The notes under the pieces: model-generated | Databases searched by the model: none | Told to the model about the DNA's origin: nothing | What the model saw: the letters and a program-made list of their open reading frames with translations, nothing else | Program-made: the position numbers and the translations under genes | Part shown: piece after piece, positions 5,102-11,991 of the stretch | Position numbering within the stretch: position 1 is the stretch's first letter | How the letters are laid out: each line of letters starts with the position of its first letter | Assembly: GCA_007119985.1 (NCBI GenBank) | Contig: SKOQ01000104.1 | Span: forward strand, 1-11,991 | Direction of reading: 5' to 3' | Origin: Marinospirillum sp. | GTDB lineage: Bacteria; Pseudomonadota; Gammaproteobacteria; Pseudomonadales; Halomonadaceae | Length of the DNA: 11,991 nt

Positions 5102-6550
5102 ATGGCGAGTGAAAAAATGGAGCAGCTTGTCCGCAAGGAATACAAGCAAGGCTTCGTTACTGATATTGAAAGCGATACCCTGCCACCTGGTTTGGATGAA
5201 GAGGTGATCCGCTATATCTCACAACGCAAGAAAGAGCCTCAGTGGCTGCTGGAGTGGCGTCTTGAGGCCTATCGCCATTGGTTGACGATGCAAGATCCTC
5301 AGGCTTGGGCGCATCTCTCTTACCCATCGATTGATTATCAAGCCGTCTCTTACTATTCGGCGCCAGGGGCTAAAAACAAAGATGCCCCTAAGAGTCTTGA
5401 TGAAGTTGATCCTAAGCTCTTAGAGACTTTTGAGAAGCTGGGCATCCCGTTGCATGAACGCGCGGCTTTGGCGGGTGTGGCCGTTGATGCGGTGTTTGAT
5501 TCTGTCTCCGTTGGCACCACTTTTAAGGATAAGCTGGCTGAGGCCGGTGTGATCTTCTGCTCGATTTCTGAAGCCGTGCAAGAGCATCCAGAACTGGTGC
5601 GCCAATACTTGGGCACGGTTGTTCCCCATACAGACAACTACTATGCCGCGCTCAATTCGGCGGTCTTTACTGATGGCTCCTTTGTGTTCGTGCCCAAGGA
5701 TGTGACCTGTCCGATGGAGCTGTCGACCTACTTCCGTATCAATGCCGCGAACACAGGCCAGTTTGAGCGCACGCTGATTATTTGTGAAGAGCGGGCGCAG
5801 GTGTCCTACCTTGAAGGCTGCACCGCGCCGATGCGTGATGAGAACCAGCTACACGCGGCGGTGGTTGAGCTGGTCGCGCTCGAAGATGCCTATATCAAGT
5901 ATTCGACGGTACAGAACTGGTATCCAGGCGATGAAGAGGGCAAGGGTGGAATTTACAACTTTGTCACTAAGCGCGGTGATTGTCGCGGTGATCGCGCCAA
6001 AATCAGCTGGACTCAAGTTGAAACCGGTTCGGCGATCACTTGGAAGTATCCCAGCTGCGTGTTGCGTGGCAAGGATTCAGTCGGTGAGTTCTACTCTGTT
6101 GCCGTCACCAACAACTATCAGCAGGCGGATACTGGCACCAAGATGATCCATATTGGTGAGGGGAGTCGTTCAACGATTATCTCTAAGGGGATCTCGGCAG
6201 GGCGATCGAATCAATCCTATCGTGGTTTGGTCAAGATTCTGCCCAGTGCGAAAAACGCGCGCAACTTTACTCAATGTGATTCCTTATTGCTCGGTGACCA
6301 GTGTGGCGCGCATACCTTTCCTTATCAGGAAATTGGTAACGCCTCCACTCAGGTCGAGCATGAAGCCACTACCTCTAAGATCGGTGAAGATCAGCTCTTT
6401 TATTGCCGCCAACGCGGGATCAGTGAAGAAGATGCCGTGAATATGATCGTCAACGGCTTCTGTAAAGACGTCTTTAAAGAGCTGCCGATGGAGTTTGCGG
6501 TGGAGGCTGAGGCCCTGCTGAATGTGACGCTAGAAGGTGCGGTCGGCTAA
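5102..6550 (+). CDS. sufB: Fe-S cluster assembly scaffold protein SufB
   Basis: SufB is the scaffold subunit of the cytosolic SufBC2D complex, where sulfur from SufS and iron are built into a nascent cluster for transfer to apoproteins. The 482-aa length is near the E. coli protein (495 aa). The C-terminal half carries the family hallmarks: SYLEGCTAP with Cys240 (E. coli Cys254, sulfur entry), NFTQCDSLLLGDQCGAHTFP with Cys392 (E. coli Cys405), and VEHEATTSKIGEDQLFYC with His420 and Glu421 (E. coli His433/Glu434, cluster ligand region). The end FCKDVFKELPMEFAVEA is typical. The start follows CGGAGA at 5091-5096, five bases before ATG. It is the second gene of the operon, 96 bp after the regulator, a wider gap than any other here. 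All functional residues I can check are present, so it should be active. Confidence 0.98.
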   Translation: MASEKMEQLVRKEYKQGFVTDIESDTLPPGLDEEVIRYISQRKKEPQWLLEWRLEAYRHWLTMQDPQAWAHLSYPSIDYQAVSYYSAPGAKNKDAPKSLDEVDPKLLETFEKLGIPLHERAALAGVAVDAVFDSVSVGTTFKDKLAEAGVIFCSISEAVQEHPELVRQYLGTVVPHTDNYYAALNSAVFTDGSFVFVPKDVTCPMELSTYFRINAANTGQFERTLIICEERAQVSYLEGCTAPMRDENQLHAAVVELVALEDAYIKYSTVQNWYPGDEEGKGGIYNFVTKRGDCRGDRAKISWTQVETGSAITWKYPSCVLRGKDSVGEFYSVAVTNNYQQADTGTKMIHIGEGSRSTIISKGISAGRSNQSYRGLVKILPSAKNARNFTQCDSLLLGDQCGAHTFPYQEIGNASTQVEHEATTSKIGEDQLFYCRQRGISEEDAVNMIVNGFCKDVFKELPMEFAVEAEALLNVTLEGAVG

Positions 6551-6603
6551 TCGATCAGCCCACGTCAAAATCACTGAATTGACCCTTTTAAAGAGACCCA
6601 AAG

Positions 6604-7353
6604 ATGATTGAAATCAAAGACCTCCATGCCAAAGTTGAAGGCCGCGAAATTCTGAAAGGGCTGAACCTAACCATTCAGCCGGGCGAAGTCCATGCGATTA
6701 TGGGCCCCAATGGCGCGGGTAAATCGACCTTATCGGCAGTATTGGCTGGCCGCGAAGGCTATGAAGTGACTTCTGGCAGCGTGACCTTTGAAGGTCAGGA
6801 CCTGCTGGAAATGGACATCGAAGACCGTGCCTGCGCAGGTTTGATGCTGGCTTTTCAGTATCCTGTCGAAATTCCTGGCGTCAAGAATGTATATCTGCTC
6901 AAAGCCGCGTTAAATGCACAGCGTAAAGCGCGTGGAGAAGCAGAAATTGAGGCGCCTGCGTTTATGAAGCTGGTGCGTGAAAAGCTCGAATTTATGCAGA
7001 TGGATAACACCTTCTTGCATCGCGCAGTGAATGAAGGCTTCTCCGGTGGCGAGAAAAAACGCAATGAAATTCTGCAAATGCTGCTGCTTGAGCCTAAGCT
7101 GGCGCTGTTGGATGAAATCGATTCCGGTTTAGACATCGATGCACTCAAAATTGTGGCTGATGGCGTCAACTCTCTACGTGATCAGAACCGCAGCATTTTG
7201 ATGATCACCCACTACCAGCGCCTGCTAGATTACATCGTGCCTGATCATATCCATGTGCTGGCGGATGGCAAGATCGTCAAATCAGGTGATAAGTCGCTCG
7301 CCCTTGAACTGGAAAAGCGCGGTTATGACTGGTTATTGGAGGCAAGTGCATGA
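6604..7353 (+). CDS. sufC: Fe-S cluster assembly ATPase SufC
   Basis: SufC is the soluble ABC-type ATPase of the SufBC2D complex; ATP binding brings the two SufC copies together and opens the SufB-SufD interface for cluster assembly. The 249 aa carry every ABC motif: Walker A GPNGAGKST (34-42, Lys40), Q-loop Gln85 in AFQYPVEIPGV, signature SGGEK (147-151), Walker B LALLDE (166-171, Glu171) and switch His203 in ITHYQR. SGGEKKRNE and AFQYPxEIPGV are the SufC-specific forms that separate it from transport ATPases. There is no membrane partner. It begins 53 bp after the sufB stop behind an AAAGAGA ribosome site, and its stop codon overlaps the sufD start by four bases (ATGA), so SufC and SufD are probably translationally coupled. 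Confidence 0.98.
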   Translation: MIEIKDLHAKVEGREILKGLNLTIQPGEVHAIMGPNGAGKSTLSAVLAGREGYEVTSGSVTFEGQDLLEMDIEDRACAGLMLAFQYPVEIPGVKNVYLLKAALNAQRKARGEAEIEAPAFMKLVREKLEFMQMDNTFLHRAVNEGFSGGEKKRNEILQMLLLEPKLALLDEIDSGLDIDALKIVADGVNSLRDQNRSILMITHYQRLLDYIVPDHIHVLADGKIVKSGDKSLALELEKRGYDWLLEASA

Positions 7354-8699
7354 GCCATCCTGTTTCTGCTGATTGGGCTGCACAATTTGCGGCCTTTAAT
7401 CACGCGGCACCAGCTGGCTGGTTGAAAAGTCAGCGTATTGCCGCTTTCGCCCGTTTTGAGCATTTGGGTTTTCCTTCTGCATTGAATGAGCAGTGGAAGT
7501 ATACAGACACCAAGAAGATCGCCACGACGCCCTATCAACTCGCGAATCAAATCGATCTCGCCGCGGCTGAAGCATTACTGGCTACGCAGAAATGGGATCT
7601 CGACGCCTATCGGATTGTTTTGGTGAATGGTCTGTTTTGTGCCGAACTCTCGGATACTGCTGATCAGCCAGCGGGTTTGGTCGTCGAGCCGCTCTCGCAA
7701 GCCTTTGAGCGCGAACTGGAGCTGACCAGTGGCATGATGGGTCGTCTGGCCGGTATTGATATTGATTCGATGACCGCGCTGAACTTTGCCTTTGCACAAG
7801 AAGGCGCGGTGATTCGTGTTAGCCAACCAATCACCAAGCCGATACACCTGATCTCTCTGTTTACAGAACAGGCCACCGCACAGATGTCCCATACTCGCGT
7901 GCTGGTCGCCGTGGGTCCATCGAGCCAGGTGGAGCTGATTGAGCACTTTATCAGCACGCCTGAGGCAAGCCACTTCAGTACGCGTGTGGCTGAAGTGGTA
8001 CTTGAGCGCAATGCACAACTCAAGCATCTGCTGATTGAGCAGCTGGGTGCGCAAGCCAGTTTGATTGGCCGCGTCCAGGCCGAGCAAAAACGGGATAGTC
8101 GCTATTCGTGCCAGCATATCAATCTAGGCGGACAGTTGGTGCGCGATGATCTGGTGTCCGATTTAATTGGTGAAGGGGCAGAATGCCACTTGTCAGGTTT
8201 GCTTTTTGGTCGCCAGCGTCAGCATTTAGATCTGCATAGCCTGATGAACCACAACGCACCGCAGACGCATTCGAGCGAGAACTACAAGGCAATTTTGAAT
8301 GATCGCGCCCGAGGTGTCTTTAATGGCAAGGTCGTGGTGAAGCGTGATAGCCAAAAAATCACCGCTGAACAAAGCAATGCCAACCTGTTACTCAGTGATC
8401 GTGCGCGGGTTGATACCAAGCCTGAACTCGAAATCTATGCTGATGATGTGAAGTGCTCGCATGGTGCGACCACGGGGCAGTTGGATGAAGACGCGCTCTT
8501 CTATTTGCGTGCTCGGGGTGTGGATGAGGAGCAGGCGCGAGGTCTGCTCACACTGGCCTTTGCGAATGAAGTGATTGATCAGATCGAGCATGCCAGCCTG
8601 CGCCATCAGGTTGAAGAGCTGGTGGCGGGTCATCTACCCCAACGCGTTGAGATTGAAGTGCCGTTGCTGGAGTCTGCCCATGCCTCAGCCAGCCTATGA
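7350..8699 (+). CDS. sufD: Fe-S cluster assembly protein SufD
   Basis: SufD is the SufB paralogue that pairs with SufB and binds the second SufC; it is needed for iron entry in the SufBC2D complex. The 449-aa product is a little longer than E. coli SufD (423 aa). The N-terminal part has the FPSALNEQWKYTDTKKI segment typical of SufD (E. coli: EEWKYT). The beta-helix core ends in DDVKCSHGATTGQLDEDALF, where Cys369 and His371 match E. coli Cys358 and His360, the latter needed for function at the SufB-SufD interface. The C-terminus EDALFYLRARGVDEEQAR resembles the SufB end but lacks the SufB cysteine motifs, which supports SufD over a second SufB. Its ATG lies inside the sufC stop, and the last 20 bases overlap sufS. 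Confidence 0.96.
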   Translation: MSHPVSADWAAQFAAFNHAAPAGWLKSQRIAAFARFEHLGFPSALNEQWKYTDTKKIATTPYQLANQIDLAAAEALLATQKWDLDAYRIVLVNGLFCAELSDTADQPAGLVVEPLSQAFERELELTSGMMGRLAGIDIDSMTALNFAFAQEGAVIRVSQPITKPIHLISLFTEQATAQMSHTRVLVAVGPSSQVELIEHFISTPEASHFSTRVAEVVLERNAQLKHLLIEQLGAQASLIGRVQAEQKRDSRYSCQHINLGGQLVRDDLVSDLIGEGAECHLSGLLFGRQRQHLDLHSLMNHNAPQTHSSENYKAILNDRARGVFNGKVVVKRDSQKITAEQSNANLLLSDRARVDTKPELEIYADDVKCSHGATTGQLDEDALFYLRARGVDEEQARGLLTLAFANEVIDQIEHASLRHQVEELVAGHLPQRVEIEVPLLESAHASASL

Positions 8700-9912
8700 T
8701 CTCAGCGCCTTGCGTGCGGAGTTCCCGATTCTGAAGCGTGAGGTGAATGGCCAGCCGCTGGTGTATCTCGATAATGCGGCCACCTGCCAGAAACCACTGG
8801 CAGTGATTGAGGCGATGAATGACTACTATCGCCAGACCAATGCCAATATTCACCGTGGCTTGCACACCTTGTCGCAAGAGGCGACGGATGCGCATGAGCT
8901 GGCGCGCACCAAGGTGCAGCAGTTGATTCATGCGGCCTCCAGCAAAGAAGTGATTTTTACACGCGGCGCCACTGAAAGTATCAATCTGGTCGCGCAAAGC
9001 TGGGGGCGTGCCAACCTGCGTGCTGGAGATCAGGTGTTGATCTCGATGATGGAGCACCATGCCAATATCGTGCCTTGGCAGCAGCTGCGCGATCAAATCG
9101 GGATCGAGCTATTGGTGATCCCGATTCTGCCGGATGGTCAGCTGGATAGGGCGGCCTTTGCACGTTTGCTGACGCCGCGGGTCAAGCTGGTTGCCATCAC
9201 GCAGGTCTCCAATGCGCTGGGCAGCATCACCCCCTTGGCGGAGATTATCGCCGCCGCGCATGCGCAACAGACGCCAGTGCTGGTCGATGGCGCGCAGGGG
9301 ATTCCGCATCAGCCAGTCGATGTGCAAGCCATGGATGTCGATTTCTATGTCTTCTCAGGCCATAAAATGTACGGCCCTACGGGGATAGGTGTGCTCTATG
9401 GTAAGGCCGAGCTGTTAGAAGCCATGCCTCCTTGGCAGGGTGGTGGCGATATGATTGATATCGTGACTTTTGAGAAGACCACCTACGCCGGCTTGCCGCA
9501 TAAGTTTGAAGCTGGCACACCAGCGATTGCTGAAGCGATCGGGCTAGGGGCGGCTGTTGATTGGATGCAGCGTGTCGGTGTGCAAGCGATAGCCGACTGG
9601 GAGCATCAGTTGTTGACCTATGCCACGCAGCAGATGCAAGCGGCCCTGCCCGGTTTGCGTTTACTCGGCACCGCACCCGATAAGGCAGCAGTGATCTCCT
9701 TTGTGCTAGAAGATGCCCATGCGCAGGATCTGGGGTTGTTGCTTGATCAGCTGGGCATCGCGATTCGTACTGGTCATCATTGTGCCATGCCAGTGCTACA
9801 TCACTTGGGTGTCAATGCGACGGCGCGGGCTTCTTTTGCTGCCTACAACACCTTCGCTGAAGTCGATGCTTTTGTGGCTGGATTGGTACGGGTGCGGGAG
9901 ATGCTGCAATGA
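8680..9912 (+). CDS. sufS: Cysteine desulfurase SufS (group II, PLP-dependent)
   Basis: SufS takes sulfur from L-cysteine to form alanine and an enzyme-bound persulfide, the sulfur source for SufB. The start ATG 8680 (MPQPAYDLSALRAEFP) gives 410 aa, close to the usual 406, and has TGGAG at 8667-8671; in-frame codons further upstream lie in sufD sequence and give a nonhomologous extension. Visible residues are MEHHANIVPW (His126/127, cofactor stacking), Asp203 in VDGAQG, the PLP lysine Lys229 in FSGHKMYGP, and Cys368 in RTGHHCAMP, the group II persulfide cysteine. Group II enzymes are slow alone and normally need SufE or SufU to accept the persulfide; neither is encoded in this operon. It overlaps sufD by 20 bases and sufT by four. 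Confidence 0.97.
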   Translation: MPQPAYDLSALRAEFPILKREVNGQPLVYLDNAATCQKPLAVIEAMNDYYRQTNANIHRGLHTLSQEATDAHELARTKVQQLIHAASSKEVIFTRGATESINLVAQSWGRANLRAGDQVLISMMEHHANIVPWQQLRDQIGIELLVIPILPDGQLDRAAFARLLTPRVKLVAITQVSNALGSITPLAEIIAAAHAQQTPVLVDGAQGIPHQPVDVQAMDVDFYVFSGHKMYGPTGIGVLYGKAELLEAMPPWQGGGDMIDIVTFEKTTYAGLPHKFEAGTPAIAEAIGLGAAVDWMQRVGVQAIADWEHQLLTYATQQMQAALPGLRLLGTAPDKAAVISFVLEDAHAQDLGLLLDQLGIAIRTGHHCAMPVLHHLGVNATARASFAAYNTFAEVDAFVAGLVRVREMLQ

Positions 9913-10478
9913 CAGAAGGCGTCAGACAAGGTGTCGCAAAGGGCGATCGGCTGACGCTGCTGCGTGAAACCGAGGTGATCTCTGTCCCCTTTGGCAAGGC
10001 GGTGACGCTGGCAGAGGGGGAGAGTATTGAGGTGATGCAAGCCAAGGGCAGTACAGTCAGTATTGGCTATCAAGGGCGTCTTTATATGGTCGAAGGCCCT
10101 AATCTGGATGCCTTGGGTCTGCCCGCCTTATCGCGCCCGCATCTGCCAGCAGGCGCCAGCCAGCAACAAATCGAGGACTTTGCTTGGGCGCAGCTGCGTA
10201 CCTGCTTTGATCCAGAGATTCCGGTCAATATCGTCGATCTGGGGCTGGTCTATGGCTTGAAGGTGGTCGAGCTGCTCGATGGCCGTAAAATGCTCAACCT
10301 GAAGATGACACTGACCGCACCCGGCTGTGGTATGGGTGAGGTGATTGCGGCCGATGCCAGACGGAAAATTCTCGGCGCTGAGGATCTCAGCCGAGTGAAT
10401 ACCGAGATCGTCTTTGATCCCCCTTGGTCACGCGAGATGATGACTGAAGAGGCCCAGCTGGAATTAGGGATGTTTTAA
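9909..10478 (+). CDS. sufT: SufT, MIP18-domain Fe-S maturation factor
   Basis: This 189-aa protein is the long proteobacterial SufT type. The first 90 or so residues form a family-specific N-terminal region (RETEVISVPFGKAVTL, EGPNLDALG). A MIP18 (DUF59) domain follows from about residue 95: FDPEIPVNIVDLGLVYGL, then MTLTAPGCGMG with the conserved Cys140, then VFDPPWSREMMTEEAQLELGM at the end. MIP18 proteins help deliver Fe-S clusters to target enzymes; Staphylococcus SufT is an auxiliary factor that matters when demand for clusters is high. Its ATG overlaps the sufS stop (ATGA), and it is the last gene of the operon. The domain assignment is firm; the precise targets are unknown. Confidence 0.94.
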   Translation: MTEGVRQGVAKGDRLTLLRETEVISVPFGKAVTLAEGESIEVMQAKGSTVSIGYQGRLYMVEGPNLDALGLPALSRPHLPAGASQQQIEDFAWAQLRTCFDPEIPVNIVDLGLVYGLKVVELLDGRKMLNLKMTLTAPGCGMGEVIAADARRKILGAEDLSRVNTEIVFDPPWSREMMTEEAQLELGMF

Positions 10479-10481
10479 GCG

Positions 10482-10518
10482 CAGTCAGCCATATCACGAT
10501 GACGCATATGGCTGACTG
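10482..10518. repeat. Perfect 13-bp inverted repeat between convergent sufT and chemoreceptor genes
   Basis: CAGTCAGCCATAT (10482-10494) and its exact complement (10506-10518) enclose an 11-base loop, four bases after the sufT stop. The only T-run (10529-10534) comes ten bases after the stem, so on the plus strand this is not a textbook intrinsic terminator, and on the minus strand no T-run follows. The position between two convergent genes still favours an RNA 3'-end role such as termination or protection from exonucleases. Confidence 0.7.
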
Positions 10519-10546
10519 AGAGGACGACTTTTTTGTATCGCGCCTC

Positions 10547-11991
10547 TTAGTTCTGCAGGCGGAAGTGTTTCACCTCGTCTTCGAGCAAGGTCGACAGACG
10601 GGCAAGTTCTTCACTGGCACGGGCGACCTGCTCGGCGGCGGTGGCGGTTTCTTCGATCGAATGACTGATGTTATGCACGCTGCGATTGATTTCTTCAGCG
10701 ACGCTGGATTGCTCTTCAGCTGAGGCTGCAATCTGCGTGCTCATATCGCGAATGGCTTCAACCGCTTGGTTGATCGCTTCGAGGGCATCACCGGCGACCT
10801 CGGCCTTCTTCACTGTATCCTGACTCTGTGCATGGCCTTGAGCCAGCTGCTCTGCGGCAATGCGAGAGCTGTCCTGCACCTTGGCAATGCTGGAATGAAT
10901 ATCCTCAATCGAGCTTTGCGTCCGATTCGCCAGCGAGCGAACTTCATCGGCTACCACGGCAAAGCCACGGCCATGTTCGCCGGCACGCGCGGCTTCAATC
11001 GCGGCATTCAAGGCCAGCAAGTTGGTTTGCTCGGCGATATTTTGGATCACCTCCAGCACGCTGCTGATCTGTTCGCTGTGCTCTAAAAGCTGTTCAGTGC
11101 TTTGTGCTGACTGGCTAATTTCTTCCGCTAGATGGTTGATCGAGCCAACCACATCCTGAACAGCACTCAGACCAGACTCAGCCTTAGCATCCGCGGTTTC
11201 TGAAGCGGAAGAAGCGGAAGCGGTATAATGCGCTACTTCTGCCACGGTCGCGCTCATCTGGTTCATCGCGGTGGCCACCTGCGCGGCTTCATCCCGCTGC
11301 TGGAGGATGGCGCTATTGGTTTGTGAGCTGGAAGCTGAGAGCTGCTCAGCAGCGGCGGCCACCTGCACCGAGGCCTCCGTAACACGCTGCATCATCTGGC
11401 GCAGCTCGGTGACCATCTCTAAAAAACTATACAACAGGCTGTGCTTGGGCAGAGTTTGCTTGAGCTGCTGGTTTGAGGTGAAATCGCCTGAAGCCACCCG
11501 CTCCACCACCGCCTTGACCTCACTGGGTTCACCGCCCAGTTCATTCATCACACGGCGAATGATATACAGGGCTGAGGCCACGCCAATAAGCAGGCCAATG
11601 ATCAGCAACAGGGTTGCACTGGTGACAGAAGCCTGGGCAACAAAATCAGCCTCAGCAGCTTCGGCCTGGGCGAGTTCGCGTGCTTCACGCACGAGTTGAT
11701 CAAGCAGCTGGCCCATGCGCTCGGAATCGGGGATCATGGCTTGAATATAATCCAGATAACTGCGCTGCAGCTGGGTGAACTGTTCGGCTGCACTGGCGAC
11801 TCTTAAGCGCTCAACTAAACGATCCAGCTCAACATAGTGTTCACGCCAGCGGGTGTAAGCCTGATCAAACTGACGCTGGGTCTGGCTGAGCGCTTCAAGG
11901 CCTTCAAGCTGCGCTAGACGATCACGCTGCTGTTGAATAGCTTGATAGGATGCCTGACGCTGCTGCTGCACACTACTAATAATCTGCCGCG
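10547..11991 (-). CDS. Methyl-accepting chemotaxis protein, 5' truncated by the window edge
   Basis: A chemoreceptor that signals to CheA/CheW in polar arrays. The stop is TAA (10549-10547) and the frame stays open to the right edge (codons for RQIISS precede the GTG at 11971), so the true start lies outside. Counting from that GTG as residue 1: residues 1-115 are a helical, Gln/Ala-rich sensory region; 116-138 (LLLIIGLLIGVASALYII) are the second membrane segment; a HAMP domain starts at MNELGGEPSEV (142-152) and includes VASGDF; a long coiled-coil signalling domain follows, with the near-invariant hairpin NLLALNAAIEAARAGEHGRG (317-336) and FAVVADEVRSLANR. The EEQSSVAEEINRSV segment is a typical methylation helix. 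No C-terminal NWETF-like CheR tether is present (it ends VKHFRLQN). The ligand cannot be inferred from the partial sensor. Confidence 0.96.
   Translation of the reverse strand, partial: RQIISSVQQQRQASYQAIQQQRDRLAQLEGLEALSQTQRQFDQAYTRWREHYVELDRLVERLRVASAAEQFTQLQRSYLDYIQAMIPDSERMGQLLDQLVREARELAQAEAAEADFVAQASVTSATLLLIIGLLIGVASALYIIRRVMNELGGEPSEVKAVVERVASGDFTSNQQLKQTLPKHSLLYSFLEMVTELRQMMQRVTEASVQVAAAAEQLSASSSQTNSAILQQRDEAAQVATAMNQMSATVAEVAHYTASASSASETADAKAESGLSAVQDVVGSINHLAEEISQSAQSTEQLLEHSEQISSVLEVIQNIAEQTNLLALNAAIEAARAGEHGRGFAVVADEVRSLANRTQSSIEDIHSSIAKVQDSSRIAAEQLAQGHAQSQDTVKKAEVAGDALEAINQAVEAIRDMSTQIAASAEEQSSVAEEINRSVHNISHSIEETATAAEQVARASEELARLSTLLEDEVKHFRLQN

Noticed and set aside
8575..8679. 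An N-terminal extension of sufS from 8575
   Set aside because: The added 35 residues are sufD read in another frame and resemble no desulfurase. ATG 8680 has a ribosome site and gives the normal length.
8548..9096. A 182-codon minus-strand open frame across the sufD-sufS junction
   Set aside because: It is antisense to two firmly identified genes, has no domain, and has no promoter or ribosome site.
9909..10478. Paa-type or Mrp-type protein instead of SufT, because of the MIP18 domain
   Set aside because: The N-terminal region, the length of about 190 aa, and the place right after sufS with overlapping codons fit the long SufT family. No P-loop ATPase follows as in Mrp, and no phenylacetate genes are nearby.
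1..11991. Search for defence, phage, insertion-sequence or CRISPR features
   Set aside because: No transposase, integrase, phage or defence-type gene, no long terminal inverted repeats and no spaced repeat array were seen. The window reads as core housekeeping chromosome.

Overview
The window looks like chromosomal DNA from a gammaproteobacterium. The evidence is the apparent glnE tail followed by a WaaF-type glycosyltransferase, a single-chain (monomeric) NADP isocitrate dehydrogenase, a SUF iron-sulfur operon headed by its own Rrf2-type regulator and ending in sufT, and a HAMP/MCP chemoreceptor. Base composition is moderate, with one clearly AT-rich intergenic stretch. An Oceanospirillales/Pseudomonadales-type host is plausible, but the genus cannot be fixed from this sequence alone. 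No mobile element, CRISPR array, tRNA or rRNA was seen.

Left part (1-3661, + strand). The window opens in the last codons of what is probably glnE. Twelve bases later comes a family 9 glycosyltransferase related to heptosyltransferase II, with several catalytic-motif positions eroded. After a 176-bp gap with a possible promoter and a small hairpin lies a full-length monomeric isocitrate dehydrogenase of 740 aa, whose known active-site residues can all be located. It ends at a textbook intrinsic terminator. A second perfect hairpin serves the convergent gene on the minus strand.

Middle (3662-4513). A 136-aa conserved-looking hypothetical protein is encoded on the minus strand. A 441-bp intergenic region divides it from the suf operon. 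The half next to the hypothetical gene is AT-rich and holds a CRP/FNR-like palindrome. The half next to the operon holds a sigma70-like promoter overlapped by two tandem IscR type-1-like palindromes.

Right part (4514-10478, + strand). This is a SUF operon: Rrf2 regulator, sufB, sufC, sufD, sufS, sufT. sufC-sufD and sufS-sufT overlap by 4 bases, and sufD-sufS by 20 bases, which suggests translational coupling. SufS mobilises sulfur from cysteine, SufBCD assembles the cluster, SufT is a MIP18-domain maturation/targeting factor, and the regulator probably senses Fe-S status and represses its own operon. No sufA, sufE or sufU lies at this locus. The 96-bp gap between regulator and sufB carries an unexplained near-identical 15-bp direct repeat.

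Right edge (10479-11991). A perfect 13-bp inverted repeat separates sufT from a convergent chemoreceptor gene on the minus strand, which runs off the window at its 5' end.

I found no wholly new system. The most useful leads are the tandem IscR-like operator, the eroded WaaF homologue, the direct repeat before sufB, and the CRP/FNR-like site near an uncharacterised gene.
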